A stretch of DNA of 64,000 nucleotides from Branchipolynoe longqiensis (taxonomy: Eukaryota > Annelida > Polychaeta > Phyllodocida > Polynoidae): NCBI GenBank assembly GCA_030323885.1, contig CM059193.1, positions 90,845,825 through 90,909,824 on the forward strand, given 5' to 3'. This document shows, one piece after another, positions 10,421 to 21,504 of the stretch (its first letter is position 1; every line of letters starts with the position of its first letter). The notes under the pieces are model-generated. The model ran no database searches, was not told where the DNA came from, and saw only the letters and a list, made by a program, of their open reading frames with translations. The translations under genes were made by a program, and so were the position numbers.

Positions 10421-10845
10421 CAAGCAAACACCACCTAACGCAGCTGAATAGTGCATGGGGATCAATGCATGGTGCTGCACTCTAACGGACACCATCAACA
10501 CTAACCAGGGACATCTTGTTCTTGCTGCCATGGTGCTGCCGCGTCTCGGGAAACTGTCGCACTATTGTAACCGATCGACTGATAAGTCTGGCTACAATCT
10601 ATTTATTTAGTATAGATATGTTGAGTGTCGTTGCTCATGGCCCTGTCACACTATGGCATATTGCATCAGCGTGTGCCCAACATACAAAATACATTAAAAA
10701 TGTTCAGCACCTTGGCATGTGACGCCGTATGCCAGCGTTTACCAGCGTGCTCTTAACAAACACTACTTATGCCAAACATACCCATACATTAACTCAGGGT
10801 ACACCAACATGTTGGTGCAAAATCACATACGTTGGTATATGTGTG

Positions 10846-11053
10846 TGTCTGCTCATGACCACGTTCATGAAGTTGCTGGTGCCCGGAGAGCACGCCTCCA
10901 CTCTGACCCTAACCCTGTGTGTGTCTGCTCATGACCAGGTCCGTGAAGTTGCTGGTGCCCAAAGAACACGCCTCCACTCTGAACCTAATGCTGTGTTTGT
11001 TTCTTCATGCCTCCACTCTGACCATAACCGTGTGTGTGTCTGCTCATGACCAG
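10846..11053 (+). repeat. two upstream copies of the TM4-exon splice acceptor
   Basis: The block 'TGTGTCTGCTCATGACCAGG' followed by 'TGAAGTTGCTGGTGCCC' and CACGCCTCC occurs at 10846-10917, 10918-10990 and, as the real exon, from 11034. The first copy has CCAC in place of CCAG, so its acceptor is lost. The second keeps CCAG|GTCCGTGAAG at 10938/10939 and could splice. Using it would add 115 bp and shift frame. A partial fourth piece (CATGCCTCCACTCTGACC) lies at ~11008. Confidence 0.85.
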
Positions 11054-11199
11054 GTTCGTGAAGTTGCTGGTGCCCGGAGAACACGCCTCCTTCTTCTCCG
11101 AGGTGAATACAAAGATCATGACGTGGGGTGCCATCCTACTGCTGTTCGTCATGTACCTGGGACCCGTCTACGGCTGGGGAGAATACTCATACTTCAGAG
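11054..11199 (+). CDS. opsin-like GPCR, exon with ICL2, TM4 and start of ECL2
   Basis: Starts after ATGACCAG, completing the Arg of E-R (phase 2), and ends AGAG|GTCAGT in phase 1. It encodes F-V-K-L-L-V-P, an intracellular loop, then TM4 (IMTWGAILLLFVMYLGP) and VYGWGEYSYFR. The proline then G-W at the outer end of TM4 is typical of opsins. The acceptor plus ~40 bases of exon are copied twice just upstream. The two exons make a continuous E-R-F reading. Confidence 0.85.
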
Positions 11200-11429
11200 G
11201 TCAGTCGGTCTTCACACCAGAGAGCGTAGAAATAAATAGTGTTGTTGAGTTGAAAATCAAATATACTTTATTATAAAATTTATTTAAAAAAAAACTAAAA
11301 TGTAGTTTATTCGGTGAATAATGCCTTTTGTCAGCGCCAGAGCACTGGTCTTCCGGCTGTTCAGTACAATTTGTACATACATAAATGAAACTATCACTGT
11401 ATCAGTTGCAATAATAACCACATGCAAAT

Positions 11430-11745
11430 CCTGTCCCTCTCCCGTTTTGGTAGATCGCGGGTTTTGAACCCACAGGTTTGAACACTGGTCGAGTAAAACG
11501 AATGACTTAACAACTTCCTAGCCAGGCACTCAGCATTATTAGGATAGGGAAAGGATTGGTTAGCTCAATGTCAGGATAGTATGACTGAGTGCGATATCAG
11601 GTCATGATGCTGGCGGCCTGGTCTCCCAGTGGGGGCAGCATTATAAAATCGCCACGGGTGCGTACTGTCCCAAGTCGGTACCCATCCTGATATGATCTTA
11701 TATATGTTGCCAGGACGTAAAACTCCAACAACCAACCAGCCACTC
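11430..11745 (+). mobile_element. main SINE family copy ending 66 bp before the ECL2 exon
   Basis: A near-complete copy with degraded head (TTTTGGTAGATCGCGGG) and the (AACC)n-type end at ~11743. The intron between the TM4 and ECL2 exons is only ~610 bp, and this SINE occupies about half of it. Confidence 0.75.
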
Positions 11746-11810
11746 AATGATAGTAGCCTACTCATACCACCACACATAACCTCTCTACTCCTCATTTCTC
11801 CCACACACAG

Positions 11811-12335
11811 GTAAACTTGACCTATCAGTTGGATTCAGCATCACCAACACCACCGCGCCGCCTCCTCCTCCCCCTCCGTCCCATCCTTCTCCTCCTCCAT
11901 CCTCCTCCTCCTCGTCAATCCAACACCACGACCAGCAGCACCAGCAGCTCACCGCCGCCGCCGACCACCAGGTGGCAGCACAGCAACAGGCGGCGGCCAT
12001 GGGGTACCTGGCAGCACTAACAGGCTCCAAGGACCCTTTACTGGCTGGCACCATGCTGAACTTGACCAAGTTCTTTGAGACCGAACGCCAGATCCATCTG
12101 CGAAGGGTCAAGGTCACAGCGGCCGGTTTAGTTCTGCCGATGCGCGCCGTGACCCGGGTGGCGCTGCAGTGCCTGTGGGCCGAGTTCGAGGCTGGGTGGT
12201 TGGCGGAGAGACTCCAGGGGATCATCATGCCGAACGCCACGCTGGCACACTTCGGGGTACCCAAGTTCGAGCTGCAGCTGTCCATAGAGCGGGAGCAGTA
12301 TGTGCTGTATAGCGACGTGCACATTCCTTACCAAG
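11811..12335 (+). CDS. opsin-like GPCR, 175-codon symmetric exon inside ECL2
   Basis: The acceptor is TTTCTCCCACACACAG and the donor TACCAAG|GTGAGT. The exon is phase 1 at both ends and 525 bp long, so it can be included or skipped without changing frame. Residues ~1-60 are low complexity (Pro, Ser, His, Gln, Ala runs, with one N-T-T sequon near the start). The remaining ~115 read as ordinary protein without repeats, with further sequons (N-L-T, N-A-T) and one cysteine, and end YSDVHIPYQ. I recognise no family. Placed in the receptor it would insert a large, potentially N-glycosylated segment between GWGEYSYFR and ESATCSLDYSS. It could instead be an alternative exon. The last ~31 bp seeded the 46-bp array. 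Confidence 0.75.
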
Positions 12336-14786
12336 GTGAGTGAGTGTCGTGTGTATAGCGATATGCATATTCCTTAGCAAGGTCAGTGAGTATCGTGTGT
12401 ACAGCAACGTGCACATTCCTTACCGAGGTGAGTGAGTGTTGTGTGTATAGCGATGTGCACATTCCTTACCAAGGTGAGTGGGTGTTGTGTGTATAGCGAT
12501 GTGCACATTCCTTACCAAGGTGAGTGGGTGTTGTGTGTATAGCGACATGTACATTCCTTACCGAGGTGAGTGAGGGTTGTGTGCATAGCGATGTGCACAT
12601 TCCTTACCAAGGTGAGTGGGTGTTGTGTGTATAGCGACGTGAACATTCCTTACCAAGGTGAGTGGGTATCGTGTGTATAGCGATGTGCACATTCCTTACC
12701 AAGGTGAGTGGGTGTTGTGTGTATAGCGATGTGAACATTCCTTACCAAGGTGAGTGGGTGTCGTGTGTACAGCGACGTGAACATTCCTCACCAAGGTGAG
12801 TGGGTGTTGCGTGTATAGCGACATGCACATTCCTTACCAAGGTGAGTGGGTGTCATCTGTATAGCGAAATGCACATTCCTTACCAAGGTGAGTTGGTGTT
12901 GTGTGTATAGCAACGTGCACATTCCTTACCAAGGTGAGTGGATGTTGTGTGTATAGCGACATTTACATTCCTTACCAAGGTGAGTGAGTGTTGTGTGTAT
13001 AGCGACATGCACATTCCTTACAAGGTGATTGAGTGTAGTGTGTATAGCGATGTGCACATTCCTTACCAAGGTGAGTGGGTGTTGTGTGTATATCGACGTG
13101 CACATTCCTTACCAAGGTGAGTGAGTGTCACGTGTACAGCGACATGCACATTCCTTACCAAGGTGAGTGGGTGTCGTGTATATAGTGACATGCACAGTCC
13201 TTACCAAGGTGAGTGGGTGTCGTGTGTATAGCGACATGCACATTCCTTACCAAGGTGAGTGGGTGTTGTGTGTACAGCAACATGCACATTCCTTACCAAG
13301 GTGAGTGGGTGTTGTGTGTATAGCGACATGCACATTCCTTACAAGGTGAGTGGGTGTTGTGTGTATAGCGATGTGCACATTCCTTACCAAGGTGAGTGGG
13401 TGTTGTGTGTATATCGACGTGCACATTCCTTACCAAGGTGAGTGGGTGTCGTGTGTATAGCGATGTGCACAGTCCTTACCAAGGTGAGTGGGTGTTGTGT
13501 GTATAGCAACATGCACATTCCTTACCAAGGTGAGTGGGTGTCATGTGTAAAGCGATGTGCACATTCCTTACCAAGGTGAGTGAGTGTCGTGTGTACAGTG
13601 ACATGCACATTCGTTACCAAGGTGCATGGGTGTCGTGTGCACAGCGACATGTACATTCCGTACCAAGTCGAGTGGGTGTTGTGTGCATAGCGACGTCCAC
13701 ATTCCTTACCAAGGTGAGTGTGTATCGTGTGTATAGCGACATGCACATTCCTTACCAAGGTGAGTGGGTGTCGTGTGCATAGCGACATGCACATTCCTTA
13801 CCAAGGTGAGTGTCTGTTGTGTGTATAGCGACGTGCACATTCCTTACCAAGATGAGTGTGTATCGTGTGTATAGCGACATGCACATTCCTTACCAAGGTG
13901 AGTGGGTGTTGTGTGTATAGCGACGTGCATATTCCTTACCAAGGTGAGTGAGTGTTGTGTGTATAGCGAGGTGCACATTCCTTACCAAGGTGAGTGGGTA
14001 TCGTGTATATAGCGACGTGCATATTCCTTACCAAGGTGAGTGGGTGTCATGTGTACAGCGATGCACACATTCCTTACCAAGGTGAGTGGGTGTTGTGTGT
14101 ATAGTGACATGCATATTCCTTACCAAGGTGAGTGAGTGTTGTGTGTATAGCGACATGCACATTCCTTACCAAGGTGAGTGGGTGTCGCATATATAGCGAT
14201 GTGCACATTCCTGAACAAGGTGAGTGGGTGTCGTGTGTACAGCAACATGCACATTCCTTACCAAGGTGAGTGGGTGTCATGTGTATAGCGACATGCACAT
14301 TCCTTACCAAGGTGAGTTGGTGTTGTGTGTATAGCAACATGCACATTCCTTACCAAGGCGAGTGGATGTTGTGTGTATAGCGACATGTACATTCCTTACC
14401 AAGGTGAGTGGGTGTTCTGTGTATAGCGACGTGAACATTCCTTACCAAGGTGAGTGGGTGTCGTGTGTACAGCAATGTGCACATTCCTTACCAAGGTGAG
14501 TGGGTGTCATGTGTATAGCGACGTGCACATTCCTTACCAATGTGAGTGGGTGTCGTCTGTACAGCAACATGTACATTCCTTACCAAGGTGAGTGGGTGTC
14601 GTGTGCATAGCGATGTGCACATTCCTTACAAGGTGAGTGGGTGTTGTGTGTAAAGCGATGGGCACATTCCTTACCAAGGTGAGTGGGTGTCGTGTGCATA
14701 GCGACGTGCACATTCCTGAACAAGGTGAGTGGGTGTCGTGTGTATAGCGATGTGCACATTCCTTACCAATCTGAGTGGGTGTTGTG
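12336..14786 (+). repeat. 46-bp minisatellite made of exon end plus 5' splice site, main block
   Basis: The unit is a ~31-bp copy of the preceding exon's end (GTATAGCGACGTGCACATTC, CTTACCAAG) followed by GTGAGTGGGTGTTGT. Steps between donors measured at 12428, 12474 and 12520 are exactly 46 bp. The length implies roughly 50 units, most keeping AAG|GTGAGT. Because 46 is not a multiple of 3 and one phase has TAG in GTATAG, read-through is not open for long. Confidence 0.95.
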
Positions 14787-14790
14787 TATA

Positions 14791-15757
14791 TGGGTCGTTC
14801 TCAGAAGTTGTGTACTAATAGTGTGACATCAGTACCACAAAATCAAAAAGATGCCAAAGACCTATAAACAAGTTTCCTCAATGTGTATGTCCTTTTGCAT
14901 CTGAATAATTGAAAATAAACATATTCTGGCATTTTTAAATAGGTCAAATGATGCTCACACTCAATAAATAGCAGTATAGCATGGAAACCAATCTGACTCC
15001 AAAATCAAATATTTTCCACACAAAACTTGACATTTCTAGGACATTTCACATGCCACTTGCATTATAAACAGTAGTAATAATAATTTGAAACCTCATTGCT
15101 ATGGTTTTGTCTTATTTGTGAATATTAAAGAGAAAAGCAAAAAAATATTAGCAAGGTAACAGTCAAAGTGGAAACAACAATTTTACACAAATGTTCGGCT
15201 CAAATTTCAATGTTTAGGGGCAATTTCAGGATTTATCTTTTACTATACCATAACTGGGTCCATGCATAGAGTGTCAAATGGTGAAAATAGTTGCTGTACT
15301 GTATCTGTACTCAGTGTTTGATACAGAGTTTCATAGTACTTGCAAGTGGAAACGAAATGTTACGATGTTAATGACTCCAGAAAAGGTTAACTATTTCATG
15401 ATTTAATCATTTTTTTAAAAGAAATACATGTCTTCAACTTAATGAAGACATTGTATATGACCATTTGAAGTGAAATGAGCTGTTGTTCAGAGGTTTTCCT
15501 AAAGTTGTGACACTTTATTTTCAATGCTGTTGACAATGTCACAAATTAGTGATGTAATTTTCTATGTATTTAGCTACATCCATCCGAATAAGATGCATAA
15601 TACACAATATTAACATTTACTTTTGATCTAAAATATCTCCCACATTATTGGGCTAAATGATGAAATCTAAATATTGACACTCCAATAATGGGTTTCTTTG
15701 AAATATGCATTTCAAGTAGACTACCTCAAGTGGTACACAGTTTCTGAGAACGACCCA
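14791..15757. mobile_element. 967-bp terminal-inverted-repeat element inside the donor array
   Basis: The ends are TGGGTCGTTCTCAGAA and its inverse, extending to 25 bp with two mismatches (through GTGTAC). Both sides are flanked by TATA (14787-14790, 15758-15761), compatible with a TA or TATA duplication. The interior is AT-rich with no long frame, so it is non-autonomous. The array resumes right after at AGCAATGTGGACATTCC. Confidence 0.85.
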
Positions 15758-15812
15758 TATAGCAATGTGGACATTCCTTCCCAAGGTGACTGTGTGTCGT
15801 GTGTGTAAAGAT
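15758..15812 (+). repeat. single array unit between two interruptions
   Basis: One diverged unit (GCAATGTGGACATTCCTTCC, CAAGGTGACTG) separates the TIR element from an unrelated ~385-bp insert. Confidence 0.8.
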
Positions 15813-16197
15813 GTATCGACACACGGGATTCTGTAAGGTAACTGACGTTATTGGTTCTCGACTTCGATCACGTCACGTCCTGTTATTGGGGGGGCGTTCG
15901 GATACTTACATATCTTACATCTTCCCATTTTATCACCAAGCAATATTTGTTCATGTAGTATTTCTTACACCCTATCGTCACAACACTTAAATCAAACATG
16001 TGATATGTCTCGCGTGCAATGTTATACTATAAATTTGATATTTAATCGGATGTCTGTCTCACAGTAATGCTTACTTAGTCTCTATACTTACTTAATACAA
16101 TGTTTTATGCTAGATTACATGTCCGTTCCGATGAACATTCGTGCGTGAGTGCTGCTCAGATCGTCTATTCTTAACTGTCTCCTATTGTCTACGGTCT
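15813..16197. other. ~385-bp unique insert in the donor array
   Basis: Unrelated to the array, AT-rich in its second half, with no inverted ends or tail that I can see. The array resumes at TTTGGCGATGTGCACATTCC. The origin is not recognised. Confidence 0.5.
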
Positions 16198-17519
16198 TTG
16201 GCGATGTGCACATTCCTTACCAAGGTGAGGGGGTGTTGTGTGTACAGCGATGTGCACATTCCTTACCAAGGTCAGTGAGTCTTGTCTGTATAGTGACGTG
16301 CACATTCCTTACCAAGGTGAGTGGGTGTTGTGTGTATAGCGATGTGCACATTCCTTACCAAGGTGAGTGGGTGTCGTGTGTATAGCGACGTACATACTCC
16401 TTACCAAGGTGAGTGAGTGTCATGTGTATAGCGATGTGCATATTGTTTACCAATGTAAGTGGGTGTCGCGTGTACAGCGGTGTGCACATTCCTTACCAAG
16501 GTGAGTGAGTGTTGTGTGTACAGCGATGGGCACATTCCTTACCAATGTAAGTGGGTGTCATGTGTACAGCGGTGTGCACATTCCTTACCAAGGTGAGTGA
16601 GTGTTGTGTGTACAGCGATGGGCACATTCCTTACCAAGGTAAGTGGGTGTCGTGTGTACAGTGATGTGCACATTCCTTACCAAGGTGAGTGAGTGTTGTG
16701 TGTACAGCGATGGGCACATTCCTTACCAAGGTGAGTGGGTGTCGTGCGTACAGCGACATGCACATTCCTTACCAAGGTGAGTGGATGTTGTGTGTACAGC
16801 GATGTGGACATTCTTTACCAAGGTGAGTGGGTGTCATGTGTACAGTGACATGCACATTCCTTACCAAGGTGAATTTGTGTTGTGTGTATAGCGATATGCA
16901 CATTCCTTACCAAGGTGAGTGGGTGTCATGTGTATAGCGATGTGCAGGTTTCTTACAAGGAGAGTGGGTGTCTTGTGCATATTGATGTGCACGTTTTGTA
17001 TTAAGTATTTCGTGCGTATAGTGATGGGCACATTCCTTATCAAGTGTGTCATGTGTATAACGAGATGTACATTCCTCACCCAGGTGAATGTGTCATTTGT
17101 ATAGCGACGTGAACTGGTGAACGTTCTGTACCAATGGTGTCGTGTTCGTAGCGACGTACACATGCTCTACCAACGTGAATCTGTCCATAACAAGGTGTAA
17201 TTCTGTACCTAGTGTGTTGGGTGTATAGCCACGCGTGTGCACATTCCATGCACCATGTGTATAGAGATGTATACATCATGTACCAAGTGTGTCGTGTGTA
17301 TAGTGACATGTGTGCACATTCCATACAAAGGTGAGTGTGTCGTGTGTATAGTGATGTACACATCCTGTACCAAGTGTGTCATGTGTATAGCGACATGTGT
17401 GCACATTCCATACAAAGGTGATTGTGTCGTGTGTATAGTGATGTACACATCCTGTACCAAGTGGGTCATGTGTATAGCGACATGTGTGCACATTCCACAC
17501 AAAGGTGGGTGTGTCAATC
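16198..17519 (+). repeat. 46-bp donor minisatellite, second block with higher-order end
   Basis: Regular units to ~16930, then progressively diverged ones. From ~17235 to 17515 a longer dimer-like unit of ~90 bp recurs three times ('CATGTGTGCACATTCCA' alternating with 'GTGATGTACACATCCTG'). Several units here have GTAAGT in place of GTGAGT. Confidence 0.9.
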
Positions 17520-18060
17520 AATCAAAAGGTTGTGATGAGCTGGATGTCGTGTACACCTAAGTTCTATTAAAACAAATCTTTACCTTTCCCTCTTGAATTA
17601 CTTTTTCAGGATGTATTTGGTCAAAGCCAACCATCACAAATCAATCACTGAAATGGTTGAGATTTAGCTGGAATGTTGTTTACATGTATTAAACAAATTC
17701 TTAAATCTAAAAAACAATTTTGTACTTAACAAATTAATTCTTACCTTTCCCCCCACTCAATTACTTACTCTGGACCTTTTCGGTCAGAGTGGACCCTTAC
17801 AAATCAATCAACAAATTAATCAATCAATCAAATGCTTAAGATAAGCTGAAATGTAATTTACGACATGTATTCAGAAAGACTTTACATTTAAAAAACCTTT
17901 CTATTTTCTCCCCTTAAATTGCTTATTCTGTATCTATTCGGTCACAGTGGAGCCTCACAAATCAATCAATCACCCAACTAATCAATCAATCAAATAGTTG
18001 CAATGAGCTGGAATGTCGCTAACAACATTTATCGAAACAAATTGTCACCCTTTCCCCTTA
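17520..18060 (+). repeat. ~170-190-bp imperfect tandem repeat, about four units
   Basis: Each unit contains a GAGCTGGAATGT-like block, 'ACCTTTCCCC', 'AATTACTTACTCTGGA', a GGTCAGAGTGGACC-like block and ends in CAATCAATCAA. Divergence is high. It continues the intron between the ECL2 and TM5 exons. Confidence 0.7.
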
Positions 18061-18460
18061 AACTGCATATTCTGGATCCATTCTGTCAAAACAATCAATT
18101 AATCAAACAATCAATCAGACAATCAACAACTCAATCATATCAGTAATTAATCAACAAATCAATCAATCCATCAACACACCAATCAACAAATCAACCAAAC
18201 AACAACTCTATCTGCAATCAACCAAGGAATTACCTAACCAATCAACACCCCGATCACCAAGTCAATCGCCCAATCAACCAATCACCCAACCCATCAACCA
18301 ATCAATTGCACAACCACTCAACATATAATCATTCAATTAATCACCCAACAAATCAACATATTGATCAGCACACCAATCGACACATCGATCAACAAATCAG
18401 TCATCCCACCAATCAACAAATCAATCAACAAATCAAACAACGAATCAATAACTCACTCTC
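18061..18460 (+). repeat. (AATC)n-like degenerate tract before the last exon
   Basis: Almost entirely CAATCAA/CACCAATCAAC variants, poor in G. It runs to within ~20 bp of the acceptor, so the branch point of the final intron must lie in or near repeat sequence. Confidence 0.8.
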
Positions 18461-18470
18461 CTCCACACAG

Positions 18471-19123
18471 AGAGCGCCACGTGCAGTCTCGACTACAGCT
18501 CCGTCAACGAGCACGTGTACAGCTTCGTCGGCTTCACGTGGCTGTGTAACCTCCTCCTGCCGCTCGCCGCCATGACTTACTTCTATGCGCGTCTCTACCA
18601 CGCCCGCGTCCGGAAATTGTGCATGTTCCCGCGCGACGGCATCTCGCCGGAAGACGCCATCTGGTGTCGCGTCTACGCCTACACGGGCTTCGCCTCCATG
18701 TTGTGTCACATGCCCTTCGTCCTCACCAGTCTGTCTTCAGGGTGCGGCTTCTACGTGCCCGCTTTAGTGCACTTTGTCGCCACCTACCTCGTCTACTTCA
18801 GCACTTGTCTGCTTGCTTGGTTTTACTTGTGTTCCACCCGGGCGTCGACTGTTGACTACGATGGCGGCGGGGTGTGTGGCTGCTTCGGCCGTGGAGGGGG
18901 CGGCGGCGTGTGCTGCTGCTGGGGCGGGGGCGGTAGGGGTTGCTTCAAGGGATTCGGGAGCGAGGATGGTGGAGGAGGAGGAGGGTCGACAGGGCTGCTT
19001 GGGGAACTGCATCAGAGGCTGCTGGCTCGACCAAGAAGCGCAGGGAACTCTCCGTACAAGCAGCGGGCAGGACGCACCGGGCATGCGCAGGATCAGTCAG
19101 GTGTCAATGAAACAGAGTTGTGA
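18471..19123 (+). CDS. opsin-like GPCR, last exon: ECL2 cysteine, TM5-TM7, C-tail
   Basis: Acceptor CACTCTCCTCCACACAG, phase 1, stop at 19121-19123. It reads ESATCSLDYSS (opsin-like ECL2 with the disulfide cysteine), TM5 with the conserved Pro (NLLLPLAAMTYFYARL), a short ICL3, TM6 (FASMLCHMPF where opsins have C-W-x-P-Y), ECL3 and TM7 (VPALVHFVATYLVYF onward). There is no lysine anywhere in TM7 and no N-P-x-x-Y (LLAWFY stands in its place), so retinal binding as in opsins is not expected. The C-tail has Gly-rich blocks with clustered cysteines (CGCF, CCCW, GCFKGF), possible palmitoylation sites, then a basic Ser/Gln-rich end. Orphan receptor; ligand unknown. Confidence 0.88.
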
Positions 19124-20780
19124 TTTTGGTGGTGGTGATTGTGGGAGTGTGTGGGAGTGTGGGTGTGTGGGTGTGGGTGTGTGTGGGAAGGGAGGGGGTT
19201 GGGGATTGTGGTTGAGAGAATGATTGACTGAGGAGTGATTGAGTTGTGATTAGTGATTATGTGGAAGTGGGATTGTGTGTGGGAAGGGAGGTGATGGAGG
19301 AGGGGGGGGGGAATTGAGGCAGTGATTGATTGATTGAGAAGAGGAAATTATAATTGGTAGGTATGTGGAAGTGGGTGGGCGATTTTGAAAGAGAGTCGCT
19401 GATTGAGGATAAATTGAGTTGTGATTGGTGATTATGTGGAAGTGGGATTGTGTGTGGGGAAGGGAGGGGATGGATTGGGGAGATTGAGGGAGCGATTGAC
19501 TGATTCAGGAGAAAATGAATTATGATTTATGGTTACCTGTAAGGATGGGGAGGTAGAGATTGGGTGAAAGTGACTGACTGAGGAGACCAAGTTGTGATTG
19601 GTGATTGCAGGGATTGTCTGTCTTATTTTAACAATCTCCCAGCACAAAAAGGGTGGAAGTAGAAGCGTGGGATAGGAGCGGTAGGGCGTTGAGAGATAGT
19701 GATTGACTAAGGAGAGATTGAGTTGTGATTGGTGATTGATTGATTGTGTGTCTTATTTTAACAATCTCCTAGCACAAAAATGGTGATCACGTGGAAGTAG
19801 AAGCGTGGGACAGGAGCGGATAGGGGTTGAGAGATAGTGATTGACTAAAGAGAGATTGAGTTGTGATTGGTGATTGAGTGAAAGGATCAGGACATAAGAG
19901 CTTGGGAAATAGTGACAGACTAAGGAGAGCAAGTTCTGATTGGTGATTGGTTGGAAGAAGAAGTGTGGGAAGGGAGAGGAGGGGAGAGGAGGATTGAGAG
20001 AGAGTGACTGTTTGAGGAGAGATTGAGTTGTGGTTGATGATTACTTGGAAATGTGTGTGTGTGGGTAGGGAGAGGATAGAGGGACTTGAGTTTGTTTGTT
20101 TGTTTGTTTAAGGATCCCCAGCACAAACAGTAAATATAGGCTAGCGGGGGTCAGGGAATTGGGAGAGTCACTGAATGACAAGACAGTACCATGTGATTGG
20201 TGATTATATCCAAGGAGGGCGATGAGGAGATTGGGCAATATTAACTGACGAGAGCTATTTGTGATTGGTGATTTTGTGGATGGATGGGGAGGAGGAGACT
20301 GGGAAACAGTGACAGACTGATCAGAGTTGTGATTGGTGATTATGTGACAGAGGAAAGAGACATTGACCAGTGATTGAGTGCTCACATGGAAGAAGATATG
20401 TAGTGATTGAATCACGACAGAGTTGTAATTGGTGATTATCTGTCACAGGGAAGATACAATGGACAGTGATAGAGTTCGGACGTGGAATAAAAATATCATA
20501 TTTATTGAGTGATAACCAAGTTTGATTGGTGATTGGTGATTTAGACACATAAGACGAAGACATGCCAAATTGACCTAATTGTGATTGGTGAGTAAGTTGA
20601 AGGTGAAGAGGAAAGGAGACCAATACTTAGTTGAGAATGAGTATGTGATTTGTGATTATGCACAAATGAGGAAGACGGTGATTGGTGATTCCACGGAAGC
20701 GAAGAAAACAGACAGTGTCGAAGCCAAGACAGAGTTGTGATTTATGATCACACGGAAGGGAAAGATAAAGCGAATGACAT
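19124..20780 (+). repeat. degenerate GTGATTGGTGATT repeat, 3' of the GPCR stop
   Basis: About 1.6 kb built on GAGTTGTGATTGGTGATTAT with variable spacers, some containing AGCACAAA(A/C)A. The first part is GT-rich. It may fall in the 3' UTR. No clear AATAAA is seen close to the stop, so the transcript end is not placed. Confidence 0.75.
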
Positions 20781-20899
20781 CCTAGTAACTGTTTATATCA
20801 TTGCTGGGATTTCTCATGGATAGTTAATACTGCTGCGCAACAGAGGCACCATGCATGCCACAATATTAATCTCAGACATGGTATACTGACCTGTTCAGC

Positions 20900-21284
20900 C
20901 CGTCAATCCTTCCTTGCCCTTTCCTGATTCAGTAAGGAATAACCTGGAGAAAGACTGTGGGTAACAAATGTATTTTATTGAGAGCCGACAGTAGAGCCTG
21001 GGTCCCAAACCAAAGGAAAAATAACAAGTAGTAGGGTGAGCGGGTGGAAAAAGGTGGGGGGGTGGCGCTGGCTCGCCAATAAACGAGGAGAGAGTGTTGA
21101 GCCAGTGACAACTGGAGAATGGTGTGATAGATTGCTGGCCAATTGGGTGGATGGGCAGTGGACTTGTCCGTCCACCCGAAGTAGAGTCCAAGGCACAGCG
21201 GGTGGGGGTGGAGATGCATTGTTCCCACTGAATCAAGCGCAATGCTAACATTGCGAGCACTGTATATTGACGAGCCCCAGAACA
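20900..21284 (-). mobile_element. possible solo LTR
   Basis: On minus the block starts TGTTCTGGGGCTCGTC and contains CTCTCAATAAAATACA ~90 bp before its end, the way LTRs carry a polyadenylation signal. No matching 3' CA edge or target duplication was confirmed, and no second copy is in the window. It could be another kind of repeat. Confidence 0.3.
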
Positions 21285-21504
21285 ATGTAAATGAAAAGTA
21301 CCAACTGTTTGAGATTCATTCAGTTGGGCATCGATCCCATAATCTCAGGGGTGATTGACACTGTACATGTTTACTTTATTATCCCGTCTGGCATGCACGA
21401 ATCAGGTCAAAGGTCAAGTAAACAGAAAGCTATGATATATCAATTCAATTCTTTTATTTTAACTCTCTGCAAGGTATGTTTACAATACTTGCCTTTTCTA
21501 TTCA

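Noticed and set aside
12336..17519. CRISPR-like regular array
   Set aside because: Units are contiguous with no unique spacers, in a eukaryotic intron, and derive from the adjacent exon end.
18471..19123. Functional light-sensing opsin
   Set aside because: No lysine in TM7 to bind retinal and no NPxxY, so the receptor is called opsin-like only.
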